Positions 32,988 to 40,511 of a DNA stretch of 64,000 bases are shown in pieces. Location of the stretch: the NCBI RefSeq assembly GCF_036375055.1, contig NZ_DASUSQ010000083.1, positions 62,001 to 126,000 on the forward strand, given 5' to 3'. The stretch's first letter is position 1. Each line of letters opens with the position of its first letter. Position numbers and translations under genes: made by a program. The notes beneath the pieces are model-generated. The model saw only the letters and a list, made by a program, of their open reading frames with translations. It ran no database searches and was not told where the DNA came from. The stretch is from Umezawaea sp036375055. GTDB taxonomy: Bacteria; Actinomycetota; Actinomycetes; Mycobacteriales; Pseudonocardiaceae.

Positions 32988-34940
32988 ATGTACCGGAACT
33001 CTTGGAAGCCGGCTGCGCTCGCGTTGGCTGTGGGTGTTGTGCTCGGGACTGGTGTGCCCGCTTCGGCTGGGCCGGTCGAGGGTGAGTCCGCTGGTCGGTC
33101 TTCGTGGGTGTCGATGGGGCCGAACGCCGGTGGTGGGGATCTCGCGTTCACGCGGGCGATGCCGTCGCGGTTGTACGTGCTGACGGCCACTGGTCGGAAC
33201 GTCTACCGGACCGACGATCGTGGGAAGACCTGGCGGGCGCCCGTGGGGCTGGACCTGCCCGCTGCTGCTGGGCGGCAGATCGCGGCTGATCCGCGGGATC
33301 CGAACCTGGTTTACGTCGTCGCTGCACCGCAAGGGGGTGAGCGGGGGTTCGTTGTGCGCAGTCGGGATGGTGGGCGGTCGTTCTCGTCGGTGTTCGAGAC
33401 GCCTGCCGGCTTCACGAGTGTTGTGGTGTCGCGGGACGGGCGGTCGGTGTTCGTCGGTGGTGACGACGGTGTGCACCTGAGCACCGACCGCGGGTCGCAC
33501 TGGGAGTTGTTGGCCGGGTCGCCGCAGGGGGTGCGGCAGCTCGGGCTGGACGACCGGGACCTCTACATCGGTACGGGTGCTGGGGTGCACCTGGTCGAGA
33601 ACGCCACGTCGCGGCCCCAGAGGGCGAAGAAGTTGGCCGTCGACCTCGCCGTGGACTCGCTGTCCGTGGGGGAACGGGTCGTGGTGGCCGCCGGGATCTT
33701 CAGCGGGGCGGTGCTGTCGACCGACCGCGGGAAGACCTGGCGGACGGTGAGCGGGCCGTGGAACGCGGACGACGCCGTGCCCTACATCGGTGTCGGCCCG
33801 GCCGGGGACGTCCAGGTGCAGACGATCGAGGGCTCGCCGGACGGCAGCGGTGCCAAGAACCTGTGGGTCAGCCGGGACCTCGGCCGCACGTGGAGGGCGA
33901 AGCCCGCGTTCGAGAAGGTCGACGTCTACAACGAGGTCGGGAGCTTCCCGGACCGGCCGGACGTGCAGGTCGTCGCCGCGTCCGCGGGCATCTTCACGAC
34001 CCGCGACTCCGTCGACTTCCAGCGCATCGGCGTGCCGGACACCTCGGTGAACGCGCTGGCCGTCGCCGGGTCCGCGCTGCTCGCAGGCACGCCGACCGGC
34101 AGCTACCGCTCCACCGCGCCGCTCGGCCGCGACCTCGGGGCGGGCTACCAGGACTGGGGGTGGACCGGCAAGGTCCCGCACACGGTCGGCAACACCGTCA
34201 GCGCGCTGGAGACGTTGCCCGGCAAGGGGAACGAGGTGCTGCGGGCGCGCAACGCCTACTGCCCCGGCGAGTGCTTCTTCATCGAGGAGTCGGGTGACGG
34301 AGGACGGACGTGGACCGGGCTGGCGTCGTTCCCCGGCAACTCGCACTCGGTGGTGGCCGACCCGAAGGACCCGAGCCGCGTCTACACCGGCGCCTACCTC
34401 GCTCCCGCGCTGTACGCGAGCACGGACGGCGCCACCAGCTTCACCCCTCTGCACGACACCGAGCTGTCCGGGGTGAACGGTCTCGCGATCGACCCGACCC
34501 GCTCCGGCGGGGTGTGGATCGCGGACGTGAGCGGGCTGTACCTGAGCACCGGCGCGGACCTGCCGCTCGCGAAGGCGTTCGACGGGCGGGTCGAGGCCGT
34601 CGCGGTCGACCCGAGGAACCCCGCGCACGTGGTCGCCGTCGGCGACGGTCTGCTGAAGGTCAGCCACGACGCGGGCAAGTCGTTCGCGGACGGTGCCGGT
34701 CCGTCGCTGTTCTCCACGTCGGTGGTGTTCTCCCGCGACGGCGCGCTGTTCGCCGGGTCGCGCGACTTCGACGTGCCCGGACTGGGCGTGCTGCGCAGCA
34801 CCGACGGCGGCACGAGCTGGAGGGCCCTGCCGAACCAGCCCGCCGACCACGAGGTGCGGTCGGTGCTCGTCTCGCCGGACGGCGCGTGGTTGTTCGCGGG
34901 CACGATGGCCAGCGGGGTGCACCGGCTCGCGCTGCGCTGA
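32988..34940 (+). CDS. Secreted BNR/Asp-box beta-propeller protein
   Basis: The 650-residue protein starts at ATG 32988 and has a signal peptide (basic YRNSWK, hydrophobic ALALAVGVVLGTG, cleavage after PASA). About nine Asp-boxes are spread along it: TDDRGKTW, SRDGGRSF, STDRGSHW, STDRGKTW, SRDLGRTW, SGDGGRTW, STDGATSF, SHDAGKSF, STDGGTSW. These mark the turns of a beta-propeller, as in sialidases, xyloglucanases and sortilin-like proteins. No sialidase arginine triad can be assigned by eye, so an enzyme is not proven. The first third uses more GTT/GGT/GTG-type codons than the remainder, which could reflect recent history of this locus. Confidence 0.8.
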   Translation: MYRNSWKPAALALAVGVVLGTGVPASAGPVEGESAGRSSWVSMGPNAGGGDLAFTRAMPSRLYVLTATGRNVYRTDDRGKTWRAPVGLDLPAAAGRQIAADPRDPNLVYVVAAPQGGERGFVVRSRDGGRSFSSVFETPAGFTSVVVSRDGRSVFVGGDDGVHLSTDRGSHWELLAGSPQGVRQLGLDDRDLYIGTGAGVHLVENATSRPQRAKKLAVDLAVDSLSVGERVVVAAGIFSGAVLSTDRGKTWRTVSGPWNADDAVPYIGVGPAGDVQVQTIEGSPDGSGAKNLWVSRDLGRTWRAKPAFEKVDVYNEVGSFPDRPDVQVVAASAGIFTTRDSVDFQRIGVPDTSVNALAVAGSALLAGTPTGSYRSTAPLGRDLGAGYQDWGWTGKVPHTVGNTVSALETLPGKGNEVLRARNAYCPGECFFIEESGDGGRTWTGLASFPGNSHSVVADPKDPSRVYTGAYLAPALYASTDGATSFTPLHDTELSGVNGLAIDPTRSGGVWIADVSGLYLSTGADLPLAKAFDGRVEAVAVDPRNPAHVVAVGDGLLKVSHDAGKSFADGAGPSLFSTSVVFSRDGALFAGSRDFDVPGLGVLRSTDGGTSWRALPNQPADHEVRSVLVSPDGAWLFAGTMASGVHRLALR

Positions 34941-34956
34941 CCCGACCCGCGCGGGC

Positions 34957-35925
34957 TCACCAGCCCGAGTCGCCGAGCCAGCCGAGTTCGTTGACCCGCC
35001 ACGCCAGGTGCATCCGGCTCTGCGCGTTGGCCCGCCGCATCAGGTCCTGGAGCCTGCGCTGGAGGGTGCGGCCGCTGACGCCGAGCTGCGTGGCGATCGA
35101 CTTGTCGCTGACCCCGGCGAGCAGCAGTGACAGCAGCTGCCGCTCGTCCGGGGTCAGCGGCACGTCGGCGCCGCCGTCGATGCGCAGCGGGATCGCGCGT
35201 TCCCAGTAGCTCTCGAACAGGGCGACCAGCGCGCTGAGCAGGCTGCTCTCCATGACCAGCGCGGCGGTCGGCTCGCCGGTGGCGTCGTCGGTGACCAGCG
35301 GGCACAGGGCGATCTTGCGGTCCGCGACGGCCAGCCGCACGGGCAGCGCGGGCAGCGAGCGCCCGATCAGTCCCGCGCGGACCGAGGCCATCACCTCGGC
35401 CAGCTCACCCGGCTCCTCCAGCAGCGCCGTCTCGAACACGGCCTGGTAGCGCACGCCCCGTGCCAGCGCCTTCGCCTCCTCGTCGTTCTCCGGCGAGGAC
35501 ATCGCGATCGGCGCCTTGCGGCAGAACCACAGCATCTCCTCGCGGGCCCCGCGCTGGAGGCTCAGCAGGTGGTGCCGGATCGCCTCCGCGCCGGTCACGA
35601 CGTCCACCAGCCGGGCCGAGTCGCGGCGGCGCGCGTCACCCCGGTACTCGTCCGCGAGCTGCGACACCGCCGCCCGCGCCTGCTCCAGCTCGGCCTGCCC
35701 CTTCACCAGCATCGGGCCGAGCAGCACGTCCGGCGGCGCCGCCGCGTAGTGCTCGCCGGTGCGGGTGACGAGCCCCTTGGTCAGCAGGGTCTTCAGCGTC
35801 GCCGTCACCTCGCCGCGGTCGGCGCCGAGGCTCTCGGCGATGGCGTCCGCGTCGCTGCGGTAGCCGCTGACGACGGCCCGGTAGATCCGTTCCTCGGCGG
35901 GACCCAGCCCGAGTGCTCCCAGCAC
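34957..35925 (-). CDS. TrmB/LuxR-type transcriptional regulator
   Basis: The 322-residue protein starts best at GTG 35925: GGGGAG precedes it and the product begins LGALGLGPAEERIYRAVVSG, the usual opening of this family. GTG 35997, overlapping the upstream stop, is an alternative. The N-terminal winged helix is TrmB-like (ADAIAESLGADRGEVTATL). The C-terminal part (about 255-322) is a LuxR-type helix-turn-helix (LTPDERQLLSLLLAGVSDKS, then SGRTLQRRLQDLM). The middle holds a phospholipase-D-like sensor fold in many relatives. Target genes are unknown; the adjacent small membrane protein may be co-transcribed. Confidence 0.82.
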   Translation of the reverse strand: MLGALGLGPAEERIYRAVVSGYRSDADAIAESLGADRGEVTATLKTLLTKGLVTRTGEHYAAAPPDVLLGPMLVKGQAELEQARAAVSQLADEYRGDARRRDSARLVDVVTGAEAIRHHLLSLQRGAREEMLWFCRKAPIAMSSPENDEEAKALARGVRYQAVFETALLEEPGELAEVMASVRAGLIGRSLPALPVRLAVADRKIALCPLVTDDATGEPTAALVMESSLLSALVALFESYWERAIPLRIDGGADVPLTPDERQLLSLLLAGVSDKSIATQLGVSGRTLQRRLQDLMRRANAQSRMHLAWRVNELGWLGDSGW

Positions 35926-35993
35926 GACCACTCCCCACGGTGAGGCCACCACGTTCGCGGTGGTGACGATACTTTCGCGGCCGATCGACGTGG

Positions 35994-36443
35994 TCACCCC
36001 GGTGTGGCGGTCGGCGCGCCCGCCCGCAGCGCCCGCAGGCCGACCGGGACGGCCTCGCCGAGCAGGCCGACGCCGATGGACAGGGTGATCGGCCGAGCGT
36101 CGGTGTAGTGGCTCGCGGCGAAGCCGACGGCCAGGTTGACCGCGGCGGACAGCCCCCAGTACGCGAACGTCCGCGCGGTGCAGCGCTGCCACGGCACGCC
36201 GTCGCGGGTGGCCAGCCGGACGGACGACCCGCGCAGCACGCCCATCGCGAGCCCGACCAGCGAGCCGACGACCAGCCACAGGACGTCGACCGCGCCCAGG
36301 TCCACCTCCAGCAGGCCGTGCACGCCGACCCCGAGCAGCACCAGCGGCGGCACGACCAGGTCGCGGAGGTCGACCGGCTCGCCGACGGCCCGCTTCACGA
36401 TCACCGCCACCACCCCGACGACGATCAGCACCCAGGTGGTCAT
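35994..36443 (-). CDS. Small membrane protein (DUF1453-like)
   Basis: The 149-residue protein has four hydrophobic segments: MTTWVLIVVGVVAVIV, VVPPLVLLGVGVHGLLEV, VLWLVVGSLVGLAMGV and AYWGLSAAVNLAVGFA. The layout, with RxxxGxPWQRCTART after segment three, resembles CcdC/DUF1453-type proteins, function unknown. It is divergent from a TetR gene across a 43-base spacer that holds two operator-like sites, so it is likely repressed by that TetR protein. The downstream regulator gene may be read from the same transcript. Confidence 0.7.
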   Translation of the reverse strand: MTTWVLIVVGVVAVIVKRAVGEPVDLRDLVVPPLVLLGVGVHGLLEVDLGAVDVLWLVVGSLVGLAMGVLRGSSVRLATRDGVPWQRCTARTFAYWGLSAAVNLAVGFAASHYTDARPITLSIGVGLLGEAVPVGLRALRAGAPTATPG

Positions 36444-36459
36444 GGTTCCCCCTCGTTTG

Positions 36460-36498
36460 TAACATGGTCGTGCTACTTAAATTAGCATGGGTGTGCTA
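36460..36498. promoter_or_regulatory. Two 16-bp operator-like sites for the adjacent TetR protein
   Basis: TAACATGGTCGTGCTA (36460-36475) and TAGCATGGGTGTGCTA (36483-36498) are near-copies, each an imperfect palindrome with TAGCA/TGCTA arms. Their starts are 23 bases apart and the second covers the tetR start codon. This fits autorepression and control of the divergent membrane-protein gene. Confidence 0.65.
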
Positions 36499-37119
36499 AA
36501 AAGGGGAGTGCCCAGGATCGTCGACGCCGAAGCCCGCCGCCGCGCCGTCGTGGACGCGTTGTTCCGCGTGGTCCGCAGGGAGGGCGTCGAGCAGGCGTCG
36601 CTGCGCAACGTCGCGGACGAGGCGGGACTGGCGATCGGCTCGGTCCGGCACTACTTCGACAGCCACGACGAGCTGCTGGTGTTCGCGCTCCAGGAGCTGG
36701 AGGAGCGCGTCGGGGTCCGGCTGCGGACCGGGGCGGAGCGGATCTTCGCGGCGGGCACGTCCGACGAGCGCGGGCCGCTGGTCGAGGCGCTGCTGGGTGA
36801 GCTGCTGCCGCTCGACGCCGACCGCCGGGACGAGTCCGTCATCTGGCTCGCGTTCATCACCGCCGCCCGCACCCGCCCCTCGCTGCGGCCGTCGGCGCTG
36901 CGCCTGCACCGGGGCGTGCGGACGGTGGTCGGCAGGGTCCTCGCCGGGGCGGTCGCCCACGGCGCGCTGCCCGAGGGGCTGGACCCGGCCGTCGAGACCG
37001 AGCGCCTCGCGGCCCTGCTCGACGGGCTCGCCGTCAACGCCGTGCTGCACCCGGACCTCACGACACCCGAGGTCATGACCACCGTGCTGCGCCGCCACCT
37101 GGCCGAACTGGCAGGCTGA
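36487..37119 (+). CDS. TetR-family transcriptional repressor
   Basis: The 210-residue protein has the TetR DNA-binding head: a helix with ARRRAVVDALFRVVRREG, then ASLRNVADEAGLAIGSVRHY. The C-terminal ligand-binding part is helical. Related proteins usually begin VPRIVD, which corresponds to GTG 36508 here, but GGGGAG directly abuts that GTG. ATG 36487 sits inside the operator and looks leaderless. The start is therefore open between the two. The gene is followed five bases later by the macro-domain gene, suggesting co-transcription. Confidence 0.88.
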   Translation: MGVLKRGVPRIVDAEARRRAVVDALFRVVRREGVEQASLRNVADEAGLAIGSVRHYFDSHDELLVFALQELEERVGVRLRTGAERIFAAGTSDERGPLVEALLGELLPLDADRRDESVIWLAFITAARTRPSLRPSALRLHRGVRTVVGRVLAGAVAHGALPEGLDPAVETERLAALLDGLAVNAVLHPDLTTPEVMTTVLRRHLAELAG

Positions 37120-37123
37120 CGGC

Positions 37124-37627
37124 GTGGAGATCGAGGTCGTCGAGGGTGACATCACCGAGCAGGCCGTGGACGTGGTGGTCAACGCGGCCAACTCGTCGCT
37201 GCTCGGCGGCGGCGGTGTCGACGGCGCGATCCACCGCCGGGGCGGCCCGGAGGTGCTGGCCGCGTGCCGGGCGCTGCGCGCCGCGCACCTCGGCGGCGGG
37301 CTGGGCGTGGGGCAGGCGGTCGCCACCACCGCGGGACGGCTGCCCGCGAAGTGGGTGGTCCACACGGTCGGCCCGGTGCACTCGGCCACCGAGGACCGCT
37401 CGGAGCTGCTGGCGGCGTGCCACCGCAACTCGCTGCTGGTCGCGGCCGAGCTGGGTGCGGAGACCGTGGCGTTCCCCGCGATCTCCACCGGCGTCTACCG
37501 GTGGCCGCTGGAGTCGGCCGCCGAGATCGCGCTGGCCGCGGTCCGCGAGCCGGTGGGACCGGTGCGCCTGGTGCGCTTCGTGCTGTTCGGCGCGGCCGCC
37601 CACCGCGCGTTCGCCGACCGGCTGTGA
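37124..37627 (+). CDS. Macro-domain protein, ADP-ribose-hydrolase-like
   Basis: The 167-residue protein is a single macro domain: VVNAANSSLLGGGGVDGAIH (ADP-ribose binding and catalytic Asn/Asp-type residues), RLPAKWVVHTVGP and FPAISTGVYRWPLE. Family members (MacroD/YmdB type) remove ADP-ribose from proteins, RNA ends or O-acetyl-ADP-ribose. The GGGGVDGAIH block is the MacroD signature. It starts at GTG 37124, five bases after the TetR stop. No ADP-ribosyltransferase partner is visible nearby, so this is probably housekeeping or stress-related ADP-ribose removal. Confidence 0.9.
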   Translation: MEIEVVEGDITEQAVDVVVNAANSSLLGGGGVDGAIHRRGGPEVLAACRALRAAHLGGGLGVGQAVATTAGRLPAKWVVHTVGPVHSATEDRSELLAACHRNSLLVAAELGAETVAFPAISTGVYRWPLESAAEIALAAVREPVGPVRLVRFVLFGAAAHRAFADRL

Positions 37628-37630
37628 GCC

Positions 37631-38080
37631 TCAGGCCCGGTTCGGGGTGGTGACCCGCACGTCCCGCGCGGTCAGCTCCTCGCCGCAGCCGGTGCACTCC
37701 ACCTTCGCGTGCACGCCGCCGCCGCAGTCCCGGTGGTGCAGCTCGAACGACGGGCCGTCCACGGGTGGCATCCACTCCGAACCCCAGTCGCGCAGGGCCA
37801 TCATCACGGGGTAGAGCGCGCGGCCCTTGTCGGTGAGCCGGTACTCGTAGCGGGTGCGGGCGTCCTTGTAGGCGACGCGGCGCAGGACGCCCTCGTCGAC
37901 CAGCTCCGCGAGCCGCTCGGTGAGCACGCTGCGGGAGATGTCCATCGCGGTCTGGAAGTCCTCGAAGCGGCGGGTGCCGAGGAAGACCTGGCGCAGCAGC
38001 AACAGGGTCCACCTCTCGCCGAGCAAGGCGGCGGGGCGCGCGATCGTGCACTGCGGGTCGGCGAGCTTCGCGTGTGCCAT
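37631..38080 (-). CDS. HxlR-family transcriptional regulator with C-terminal Cys motif
   Basis: The 149-residue protein starts at ATG 38080, where CTIARP and LLGERWTLLLLRQVFLG give the usual HxlR opening; the longer open frame upstream runs through the promoter region. The winged helix continues with FEDFQTAMDISRSVLTERL and RYEYRLTDKGRALYPVMM. After the DNA-binding domain comes a His/Cys-rich end (HHRDCGGGVHAKVECTGCGE) that could bind a metal or sense oxidation. HxlR proteins often respond to aldehydes or reactive electrophiles. It is divergent from an acetyltransferase gene and may control it. Confidence 0.88.
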   Translation of the reverse strand: MAHAKLADPQCTIARPAALLGERWTLLLLRQVFLGTRRFEDFQTAMDISRSVLTERLAELVDEGVLRRVAYKDARTRYEYRLTDKGRALYPVMMALRDWGSEWMPPVDGPSFELHHRDCGGGVHAKVECTGCGEELTARDVRVTTPNRA

Positions 38081-38095
38081 CTCTCCAGAATACGC

Positions 38096-38125
38096 TTGCG
38101 TTCGAAAAACAGACCCAGCTATGGT
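38096..38125 (+). promoter_or_regulatory. Promoter of the GNAT gene (-35 TTGCGT, -10 TATGGT)
   Basis: TTGCGT (38096-38101) and TATGGT (38120-38125) are 18 bases apart, a good actinobacterial housekeeping promoter. It lies in the HxlR/GNAT divergent spacer, where HxlR would be expected to bind. Confidence 0.55.
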
Positions 38126-38162
38126 GGAGTTCTGAATCCGAACCCAACTAGGTGGTCGCACC

Positions 38163-38684
38163 ATGACCGGTCCCAGCGTGCGCGCGCTCGACCGCTGGAG
38201 CGCGCCGGCAGCCGTCGACGCCGTCTTCGCCGGGCTCTCCGACCACAGCCGCTACCTGCGGTTCCACGCACCCGTGCCGCGGCTCACCAGGTCGTTCCGC
38301 GACAAGCTGATCGACCTGGACGGCGACCGCCACGCGGCCGTCGTCGCCGAGGTCCTCGGGCAGCCCATCGGCATCTCCCGGTTGGTCAGGACCGGCCGGG
38401 GCACGGCCGAGGTCTCGGTCGCCGTCGTCGACCGCTGGCACCGCCGCGGTGTGGGCCGGATGCTGCTCACCGAGATCACCGCGCTCGCGGGCGGGCTCGG
38501 CTACCTCGAACTGCACGGCGACGTGCTGCCGGAGAACACCCCGGTGGTGCGGCTCGTTCGCGGCGCGATGCCCGGTGCCCGCACGGTCCACGCGGACGGC
38601 GTCGTCCACTTCTCGTTCCCCGTCGGCTGGGCGTTCGGCCTGCCGACCCACGAGGACCTGCTGGCCGCGATCAGCCGTCCGTAG
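38163..38684 (+). CDS. GNAT-family N-acetyltransferase
   Basis: The 173-residue protein starts at ATG 38163, seven bases after AGGTGG. The acetyl-CoA binding loop is visible in VSVAVVDRWHRRGVGRMLLT (R/Q-x-x-G-x-G/A pattern), followed by a helix and LELHGDVLPENTPVVRL. The acceptor could be a small amine, an antibiotic or a protein N-terminus; nothing in the sequence tells. Placed beside an HxlR regulator, it may detoxify an electrophile- or drug-like compound. Confidence 0.85.
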   Translation: MTGPSVRALDRWSAPAAVDAVFAGLSDHSRYLRFHAPVPRLTRSFRDKLIDLDGDRHAAVVAEVLGQPIGISRLVRTGRGTAEVSVAVVDRWHRRGVGRMLLTEITALAGGLGYLELHGDVLPENTPVVRLVRGAMPGARTVHADGVVHFSFPVGWAFGLPTHEDLLAAISRP

Positions 38685-38722
38685 GGCTCGTCCAGCACCC
38701 GGTTCCTGTCGGTGCCCGCCGG

Positions 38723-38728
38723 TAGCCT
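38723..38728 (+). promoter_or_regulatory. Candidate leaderless -10 box (TAGCCT)
   Basis: TAGCCT ends six bases before GTG 38735, the same spacing as at polA and uvrB in this window, implying a leaderless transcript. Confidence 0.45.
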
Positions 38729-38734
38729 GGGCGC

Positions 38735-39331
38735 GTGCCGATCCTGGGACCCTCCGATCCGCTGCCGCACGCTCCGAGACGGGTGCTCGTGGCGGGCACG
38801 GCGGGCGCGGGCAAGTCGACCATGGCCGATCGGATAGGCCGCGTGCTCGACCTGCCGTACGTGGAGCTCGACGCGCTGTTCCACGGCCCGCGGTGGACAC
38901 CGAGGCCGGAGTTCGCGGCCGAGGTGCGCCGGTTCGCGCGCGGACCGGCGTGGGTGACGGAGTACCAGTACCGGGAGGTGCGACCCCTCCTGCTGGGCGA
39001 GGCGGACACCGTCGTCTGGCTCGACCACCCCCGGCACGTGGTGATGAGGAGGCTGGTCCTGCGCACGGTGCGCAGGAGGCTGCGGGGCCAGCACCTGTGG
39101 AACGGCAACTACGAGCCACCGCTGCGCACGGTGTTCACCGACCGCAGGCACCTCTGGAGGTGGGCGTGGAAGTCGCACGCGAGCCTGCGGCGGAAGTTGG
39201 CCGTGATGCGCGATGGTGAGGACGGGGCACGGCTGGCGATCGTGCGGCTGTGCGGCCAGAGGGAAGTGGACCGGTGGCGCGCGGGCCCGCTGCGCCACGC
39301 GGCAGGACTCAACGAGGAGTCATCGCTATGA
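38735..39331 (+). CDS. P-loop kinase-like protein (adenylate kinase-related)
   Basis: The 198-residue protein has a Walker A loop GTAGAGKSTMADRIG (residues about 21-35) and a LID-like basic region (MRRLVLRTVRRRLRG). YVELDALFHGPRW after the first strand and VVWLDHPRHVV are typical of the FlaR/topology-modulation type P-loop proteins annotated as adenylate kinase-like. It probably phosphorylates a nucleotide or small molecule; the substrate is unknown. The stop overlaps the next start (ATGA), so the two genes are coupled. Confidence 0.78.
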   Translation: MPILGPSDPLPHAPRRVLVAGTAGAGKSTMADRIGRVLDLPYVELDALFHGPRWTPRPEFAAEVRRFARGPAWVTEYQYREVRPLLLGEADTVVWLDHPRHVVMRRLVLRTVRRRLRGQHLWNGNYEPPLRTVFTDRRHLWRWAWKSHASLRRKLAVMRDGEDGARLAIVRLCGQREVDRWRAGPLRHAAGLNEESSL

Positions 39332-39897
39332 GTGACCGGATCGCGTTGGTGCTGGGTGGGACGGGGATGTTGGCCGGGTGCGCGTCAGCGCTGCTGGCCG
39401 ACGGCTGGAAGGTGGTGCTGCCCAGCCGCAGACCTCGGTTCGGCCTGGCGGCGCGGGCCGCGGTGGTGGCGGCGGGCCACCGGCCGACGGCCGCGGAGCC
39501 GAGAGCCCGTGAGATCGCCGCCGACTGGGCGCGGCCCGCCGAGCTGGCCGAACGCGTGCGCACCACCCTCGACCACCCCGCCGACCTGCTGGTCGCCTGG
39601 GTGCACTCGACCTACCGCGAGTCGGTGCTGAAGGCCGTCGCGCCGCTGCTGGCCCCGCACGCCCCGGTGGTGGAGGTGCACGACTCGGGGGCGGCGCACC
39701 GCGTCCACGGCCTGCCGGAGCCGATCCTCGACGGCCACCCCACCCAGCAGGTGGTGCTGGGGCACGTCAAGCACGGATCGGGCAGGCGCTGGCTCTCGCA
39801 CCGGGAGACCTCGGACGGCGTGCTCGCCGCCGTGCACCGGGCGCTGGAGGGCAAGCCGCCGTCCACCCACCACGTGGGCGACGTGGACGTGTGGTGA
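39328..39897 (+). CDS. Short Rossmann-fold protein
   Basis: The 189-residue protein begins with ALVLGGTGMLAGCASALLAD, a dinucleotide-binding GGTGMLAG loop as in short-chain dehydrogenases. It is shorter than classical members and lacks an obvious YxxxK active site, so it may be an atypical reductase or a binding protein. The middle has DLLVAWVHSTYRESVLK; the end is HHVGDVDVW. Coupled to the P-loop kinase gene by a four-base overlap. Relatives in other bacteria are annotated as SDR-like proteins without known substrate. Confidence 0.68.
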   Translation: MSDRIALVLGGTGMLAGCASALLADGWKVVLPSRRPRFGLAARAAVVAAGHRPTAAEPRAREIAADWARPAELAERVRTTLDHPADLLVAWVHSTYRESVLKAVAPLLAPHAPVVEVHDSGAAHRVHGLPEPILDGHPTQQVVLGHVKHGSGRRWLSHRETSDGVLAAVHRALEGKPPSTHHVGDVDVW

Positions 39898-39914
39898 CGC
39901 CCGCCTGAGCCCGG

Positions 39915-40511
39915 TCAGCCACGGGGGCCGAGGCCGCGCACCAGCAGCAGCACGGATTCGCGGACCTCGGCCAACGACCGCTCGGGCTGGAACACCTGCC
40001 AGTCGAGGGCGATCACGAGCAGCGTGCCGAACAGCGCCGCCGACGCCGTGCCCACCTGGACCCCCTCGGGGAGGCGGCCCGCGTCGTGCGCCCGCTGCAT
40101 CTGCGCCTTCACGATGGACACGATGTCGTCGCGCAGCAGGCTGAGCGTGCCGTGCCACTGGCCCGGCGTCCGCCACAGCTCGCTGACGAGCAACTGGCCG
40201 AAGGCGGGGTACTCGGCGAAGAAGCCGAGCATCCCGTCCACCAGCGCGGCCAGCGCGTCCTCGGTGCCCTCCTGCTCCTGCGCCGGGCGCAACCGCGCGG
40301 CGAGCAGGTCGACGCCGTGCCGCAGCAGGGCGTCGACGAGGGCGTCCTTGCTGCCGAAGTTGTAGTAGACCGTGCCCTTCGCGACCCCGGCCTCGGCGGC
40401 GATCTCGTCCACCGTCACCGAGGCCGCGCCGCGCTCGCCGACGAGCTTCAGCGCCGCGTCGAACAGCTTCTGCTTGGTGACCCCGGTGCGACCGGGCCGG
40501 GGCGTGCTCAC
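39915..40511 (-). CDS. TetR-family repressor of the YhgE/ABC-like operon
   Basis: The 198-residue protein starts at GTG 40511, overlapping the upstream stop (GTGA). The DNA-binding head reads TKQKLFDAALKLVGERG, then VTVDEIAAEAGVAKGTVYYN. The remainder is helical and aromatic-rich, a typical ligand pocket. It is the third gene of an operon with an ABC-like ATPase and a YhgE/Pip permease. The 22-bp perfect palindrome at the head of the operon is its likely operator, giving negative autoregulation and release by the exported compound. Confidence 0.9.
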   Translation of the reverse strand: MSTPRPGRTGVTKQKLFDAALKLVGERGAASVTVDEIAAEAGVAKGTVYYNFGSKDALVDALLRHGVDLLAARLRPAQEQEGTEDALAALVDGMLGFFAEYPAFGQLLVSELWRTPGQWHGTLSLLRDDIVSIVKAQMQRAHDAGRLPEGVQVGTASAALFGTLLVIALDWQVFQPERSLAEVRESVLLLVRGLGPRG

